Assembly: GCF_010015445.1 (NCBI RefSeq) | Contig: NC_053132.1 | Location: forward strand, 33,320,501 to 33,384,500 | Direction of reading: 5' to 3' | Origin: Perca fluviatilis | Lineage: Eukaryota > Chordata > Actinopteri > Perciformes > Percidae | DNA: 64,000 bases | Notes under the pieces: generated by a model | Told to the model about the DNA's origin: nothing | The model's input: only the letters and a program-made list of their open reading frames with translations | Database searches by the model: none | Translations under genes and position numbers: made by a program | Shown: piece after piece, positions 59,607 to 64,000 of the stretch | Layout: every line of letters starts with the position of its first letter | Numbering within the stretch: the stretch's first letter is position 1

Positions 59607-60292
59607 TGCATCTCCTGAAATTTGGCAGGATGGTGGCGCTATCACAACAAACTTTATGTTTTGTCCTGTAACCTTTGAACCTTACATCTCAGAGAGAAAC
59701 TTCTTTTTGTCCTGGATTCTGTGGCTTTTCCACCATTTTGAATTGTGTCCAAATCAGGTTTTTTGCTACTCCTCCTACAAATGTTGAGCAATGATCACCA
59801 AATTTGGTACAGAACATCTCTGGACCAAGTCAGAAAGTTACTTTTTATGCTTTTTTATGTTCCATACAGTTTTGCTATGCATAGCCAGACTAATTCGCAA
59901 ATGCCTATTTGTCTGAAACCTCTCAGTTAATTTTCCAATTCCTAGGGGCGTTCATCAATGGCACAGACCAAAATGCCTCTGGACACAATTGAAAAGACCT
60001 ACAACTAATCGAAGTGACCAAACGAGACCTACAACCAATCAGAGCAACCAAACAACGTAGCTCTGAGCGACCTATGCAAGTTGGGGCAGTGCTTGGTCCG
60101 TTTTCAATCAGGAAATTTTTTTTAAAGTTTCTCAAACATTTTAGGCAAGAAATGGCACTGCCTAGGTTGACATTAAGTTTAATGTACCTGGTGCGTCGTG
60201 CTGGACAGAGAATGCCAGCACACTAACTACGTTCAAGCACGATGCTCCCCTGTCAGTAATCATCTTAAACCCGCATCATGTGTGATAAACCA
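59601..60292. other. No gene recognised
   Basis: Includes decayed repeat-like text (caccaaatttggtacagaac near 59798-59820; aatcagagcaaccaaacaa near 60036-60055). No bounded feature. Confidence 0.4.
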
Positions 60293-60433
60293 GTGTTTCC
60301 CATACATAGGTTTTACCTGGGCGCACCAAATTACTTTTTTTTTCCAATCAACAAAGTATTTTTTACAGCGCACAAAGACCAGCGGCCTCCAGCCCCTTCC
60401 CCTCGTGAAGTCGCGCTCCGTGTGCATGACAGC
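60293..60433 (+). mobile_element. Left end of an hAT-like element (CAGTGTTTCCC)
   Basis: cagtgtttcccatacatagg is a hAT-style terminus. The element is interrupted by the insertion at 60442 and its right end was not found after 62414. Confidence 0.5.
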
Positions 60434-60676
60434 GTCAACCGTAGGGTGACCAAACGTCCTCTTTTGCCCGGACATGTCCACTTTTTACCTACTGTCCAGG
60501 GTGTCCGGGGGGGGTTTATAAATTCATGAAAATGTCCGGTTTTCACTGTTTTTCATGGGATCATTAAGCATGTACTTAAATTGACTGGCGCTCTGCACAC
60601 AATACTATGGTACTTTGTTGTGTGATGTAATTCCCGAGAGGCTGCTTTGTGGGCTGCTCTGCAACGCACACATACA

Positions 60677-60933
60677 CAGGGACCAGAGCAAACAGGGACC
60701 AGAGCAGACAGGGACCAGAGCAGACAGGACCAGAGCAGACAGAGACCAGAGCAGACACGGACCAGAGCAGACAGGGACCAGAGCAGACAGGACCAGAGCA
60801 GACAGAGACCAGAGCAGACAGGGACCAGAGCAGACAGGGACCAGAGCAGACAGGACCAGAGCAAACAGAGACCAGAGCAGACAGGGACCAGAGCAGACAG
60901 GACCAGAGCAGACAGGACCAGAGCAGACAGCGG
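60677..60933. repeat. 15/16-bp minisatellite with 63-bp higher-order period
   Basis: Units GGGACCAGAGCAGACA (16), GAGACCAGAGCAGACA (16) and GGACCAGAGCAGACA (15) alternate. Blocks of one 15-mer and three 16-mers make a 63-bp super-unit, a multiple of three, so all three plus-strand frames and the minus-strand frames remain open and yield long repetitive peptides with no biological support. Confidence 0.95.
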
Positions 60934-61554
60934 AGCAGCAATGCACACAAAATGCCAAAGCGTTTCCTGCTAAAGATTTCCCACCGTGGTCAGAAAACAC
61001 AGGGGAGACACTTTGTTTCTCTCACAAGACTCTAGATTCACTACTCGCTCGCCGTCACTCTTACTTCTCCCTCGCTCTACCACACACACACATGCCGGCT
61101 CAACGCACACACCAGCGCACAAGTATAAACATCAGGCCACTTACGTAGGCTACGGAGAAAGCTCTGCGTGGAGCCTCCACACAACCATAAAACAAGACTA
61201 GTGCAGCTTCACAGTTGAACAGCAAAAAAATGTCCCACGTACCGTCCCGGTTGCAATATTTATTTTCCCACTATGGCCACACACTACTATTGGCCAGGCG
61301 TCCATGCTTACATGTACAGGTCCTATCCCCTGACCATTCCCCTAACCCTTTATTACTAACTTTTAATGGTATGTGTATATTTATTTTCTTAACCTCAAGG
61401 GCAAGTAACTCAGACAGTATTTATGACCCCTTTAAAATGTTTTAATCTTTGAGTTTTAATAAGATTTTTTAATATTTGTTTAGAATTTATTGGGACGCCG
61501 GCTTTTTATTTATTTATTTATGCATTAATTACATAACTCTATGTATGTGTGTGT

Positions 61555-61623
61555 GTGAATGTATGTATGTGTGTGTATAAATATGTGTGTGTATGTATAT
61601 ATGTATGTATGTGTATGTATGTA

Positions 61624-61660
<37 letters not shown>
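61555..61660. repeat. (TATG)n / (TA)n simple repeat
   Basis: Mixed gtatgtatgtgtg and tatatata tract inside the hAT element. Confidence 0.95.
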
Positions 61661-61668
<8 letters not shown>

Positions 61669-62422
61669 TATTTATTTTATGTATTTACTTTGTTATTTCT
61701 CTAGGAGAGACACCAGGGTAGTTGTGGAGTTGACCTTTTATTTAAAGTTTTTTCCCGCTGTCCTTCCTGTCCAGTGGTTCTTTTAACCTTCTTTTAATAT
61801 CTGGCCGTCTTTTAAACAGCCCCCTCTTTTTTATATAACCAAACCCAGTTTTTTAAGGAGTTCTTTAAAGTGTTTTATTCACACCAGTTGTCCCCTTGTG
61901 CCCGTGCCCCTCGTAGCACCCATCCTGGGCGCTGCGTTTTAACCCAAACCTAACCTTAAGCCCTTGAGGTCAAATGCCTAACTCCAACCAATCGAGCTGC
62001 TTCGTAGAGCGGGTCTTGGCGTGGCCATACTGGGATTCGTAATTTTGCATCCCGGTCAGGACCGGACAAGTGGGAGGCGCAGTGCACCGTGTGCAAAGCT
62101 GGCACATTTGTTTCAGTGTCTTTATTATTTATTTTATTACATTGAAAAGGTATTAAGAGATATTTTGTTGAAGCTGGATTTTCTAACACAAAAGAGGTCA
62201 TATTTAGAACATTATTTCATATTATTTATTTATTTTAAAAGAGAGCTATTATTTTGTTGCAGGTTGTTACAGATTTTATTTTATTACAGAAGTTATTTTT
62301 GCACCATTGAGGCATAATAAAGCATGGTCATTAACCTCTGAGAAGCCTGTCTGAATTTGCCTCGAGGCCGGGCCGAGTGTCCTCTTTTTTGGAAATCAAA
62401 ATATGGTCACCCTAGTCAACCG

Positions 62423-63254
62423 TCAACGGTAATCACTTCAGGCTCAGGGGCTATAGTTATTAGTAACTTGCTAACTTAACTTTGCTGCTGGAGGTCTTGC
62501 TGTGGGATTAACTGTATTAACAAACCGTAGAAATGCCACGACCACACAGCTGTGAAATCTCCCTGAATGTCATTTATCAGAGTCTGGTTGTTACCCTTGT
62601 CCACGGCAATCTCCTCTACTCCATATCTTTATAATGGAGCTAACCAGAGCTGCCTGAAGCTAACCGCTAACGGAGCTAATCACCGCTAATCACCGCTAAT
62701 CACCGCTAACTGAGCCTTCAGTTTTTGTTCTCCGTGCCAGAATCCATTTTCTGTATTTATGGACTTAGACTCAGAGTTGTTTGAATGACATTGAATTGAG
62801 TTGAATTCAGATAAGATCTTAAAGGTACAATATGTAACATTTCTGCATTAAAATGTATAAATTTATTAAGCAACTGTAGGAAGGCATTCGGAAATGTCAA
62901 CAGATGAACGCATCAGCGCACACGGGGCAACAAGCGCCCGTTAATAAGCTCTTTAATTTAAAATGTTCAATGTGTTAACCTTTCCTGCTTGCTTCTTTTC
63001 CGACTGTGGTCAGAAAACCAGGGAGACTCATTACCTCCAGGGCTATAACATTAACATGGGCTATAACGTTATAACATGAATATCGTCAGGGTTAATATCC
63101 TGTTTCTGGTGAGACAGTGAATGAACTTGGCTTTCAGTCTGGGCTTTATTTCGGACACCGCACACACTGGGTACAAAACTTAAACTTATTCCACCAACTC
63201 TGCTCCGGTCGTATCTACAACACGTCTGCTTCCTCTTTCTCTATCTCTCTTCTG

Positions 63255-63256
<2 letters not shown>
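62423..63256. other. No gene; MITE-like terminus at 62819
   Basis: cttaaaggtacaatatgtaac at 62819-62839 resembles a TTAA-type MITE start without a located partner. A (ctaatcaccg) triplicate occurs near 62676-62708. Confidence 0.4.

Positions 63257-63285
<29 letters not shown>
63257..63285. repeat. (CA)n microsatellite
   Basis: Short CA tract ending cacgcacgc. Confidence 0.95.
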
Positions 63286-63289
<4 letters not shown>

Positions 63290-63403
63290 GCACTGAGCTC
63301 TCTTAAAGGAGCCGCAGCACCTTTTTACAAGAAATGCCTTATCACGCTGATGTAACCGAGCCCGACCCAAATCCGACCATAATTTCTAAATATCTGTCCG
63401 AAC

Positions 63404-63490
63404 CCGGCCCGGCCCGTCGGGTACCGTCTGGTACCATCGGGACCCGTCGGGACCCGTCGGGACCCGTCGGGATCCGTCGGGCTCGGTTCG
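63404..63490. repeat. 10-bp GC-rich minisatellite (GGGACCCGTC)
   Basis: About eight imperfect copies of GGGACCCGTC with gtaccgtc/gatccgtc variants. The Arg/Pro/Thr/Gly peptides from both strands are repeat translations. Confidence 0.9.
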
Positions 63491-63583
63491 GGTATCCGTG
63501 CCTTAACACACAAATGCGACTGACAGAGCGCCACAGGGAAGAGAAGGTGGAAGGTGAAGTACTGCTTACAATGTTTCTGTAAG

Positions 63584-64000
63584 TTAAAGGGGTGATAGAA
63601 TGCAAAACCGATTTTACCCTGTCATAGTTGAATAACGACAGTTCGGTGGGTAAATAGGACATACATAGAAGCTCAAAATCCCATTGACACCCCTTTACTA
63701 TGAAAATCTCATATTTTGAAACTGCCGCTGAAAACGGGCGAATCTCAACAAAGCTGGATGCTTACGTAAGAGAACGGTCATGCCCCAACATTTACATAGG
63801 CTACACAACTGACCTGAGATCAGGTAGTCTTCTGAATCTAGGTCGCGCAGATCTCTGCTATTCCATTACAAAATTCACTTCTGAAACTTCTTTATGCGAG
63901 AAATCAACTATGTAAAGCTCAAATATGGGCCGCTTTACGAAAATTGATGGCTAATGGCAAATTTGGTAAGACAGTGTCGGACTTTACGAGCTCCACAATC
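63584..64000. mobile_element. Left part of a TTAA-type element running off the window
   Basis: ttaaaggggtgatagaatgc at 63584 resembles the terminus of a common fish MITE with a TTAA target site. The right end is beyond the window. Confidence 0.5.

Larger units (their letters stand above)
60442..62414. mobile_element. 1.97-kb non-autonomous hAT with exact 8-bp target duplication
   Basis: Termini TAGGGTGACCAAACGTCCTC and TATGGTCACCCTA are inverted (TAGGGTGACCA). gtcaaccg flanks it on both sides (60434-60441 and 62415-62422). Subterminal copies of gtcctcttttttg also mirror each other. The interior holds a minisatellite and a TATG/TA simple-repeat block, and no transposase. Confidence 0.95.

Noticed and set aside
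60553..61148. Long frames rich in Leu-Ser-Ala-Leu-Val or Arg-Ala-Asp-Gln
   Set aside because: All six frames across the 63-bp higher-order repeat are open; none has a domain beyond the array.

Overview
This window looks like intergenic (or deep intronic) DNA of a ray-finned fish, most likely a percomorph teleost. The evidence is about twenty (CA)n/(TG)n tracts in 64 kb, several L2-like non-LTR retrotransposons with short repeated 3' tails, hAT and Harbinger-type elements, an abundant-looking TTAA-flanked element, and AT-rich single-copy DNA between them. I recognise no ordinary host protein-coding gene, rRNA or functional tRNA. Everything that can be read as protein belongs to a mobile element or is repeat translation.

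Layout. 1-13.6 kb: microsatellites, a 104-bp hAT-like MITE, a TIR element carrying an L2 fragment and a 1.1-kb hAT MITE nested inside it (3346-5793), a 1.25-kb non-autonomous hAT (7074-8323), a 5'-truncated L2 (10464-11520), and a BED-finger hAT transposase pseudogene on the minus strand containing two multi-codon tandem expansions (12234-13433). 13.6-22 kb: a 377-bp hAT MITE, microsatellites, a second copy of a 0.29-kb segment also present at 1.9 kb, and a 634-bp TTAA-flanked element. 22.3-29.3 kb: the most gene-like part of the window, a spliced plus-strand DDE transposase gene of about 16 exons facing a spliced minus-strand gene for a protein with a P2X7-receptor C-terminal (ballast) type cysteine domain. 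29.5-33.1 kb: 3' LTR, polypurine tract and integrase end of a minus-strand Ty3/gypsy element, split by a 1.3-kb DNA element. 33.1-39.8 kb: two L2 copies tail to tail, making a 2-kb-arm inverted repeat. 39.8-42.2 kb: a Harbinger transposase scrap and an internally inverted L1. 42-53 kb: low-complexity DNA including a 123-base T run, a 305-bp foldback element, small MITEs, minisatellites, and possible conserved non-coding blocks. 53.9-57.3 kb: a TTAA element with an uninterrupted 386-codon L2 reverse-transcriptase frame inserted in its minisatellite, bracketed by a 186-bp direct repeat. 58-64 kb: a 1.97-kb hAT with an exact 8-bp target duplication and an internal minisatellite, then further MITE ends.

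How it fits together. The window records successive insertions, and several boundaries are exact at base level (target duplications gctacacc, gtgagtga, atctaagg, gtcaaccg, TAA, TTAA). The only plausible functional partnership is the convergent transposase / P2X7-C-domain pair. The transposase copy seen here carries a frameshift and in-frame stops, so it is probably a decayed or nearly decayed copy. Calls come from reading the sequence and remembered family features; no database search was run.
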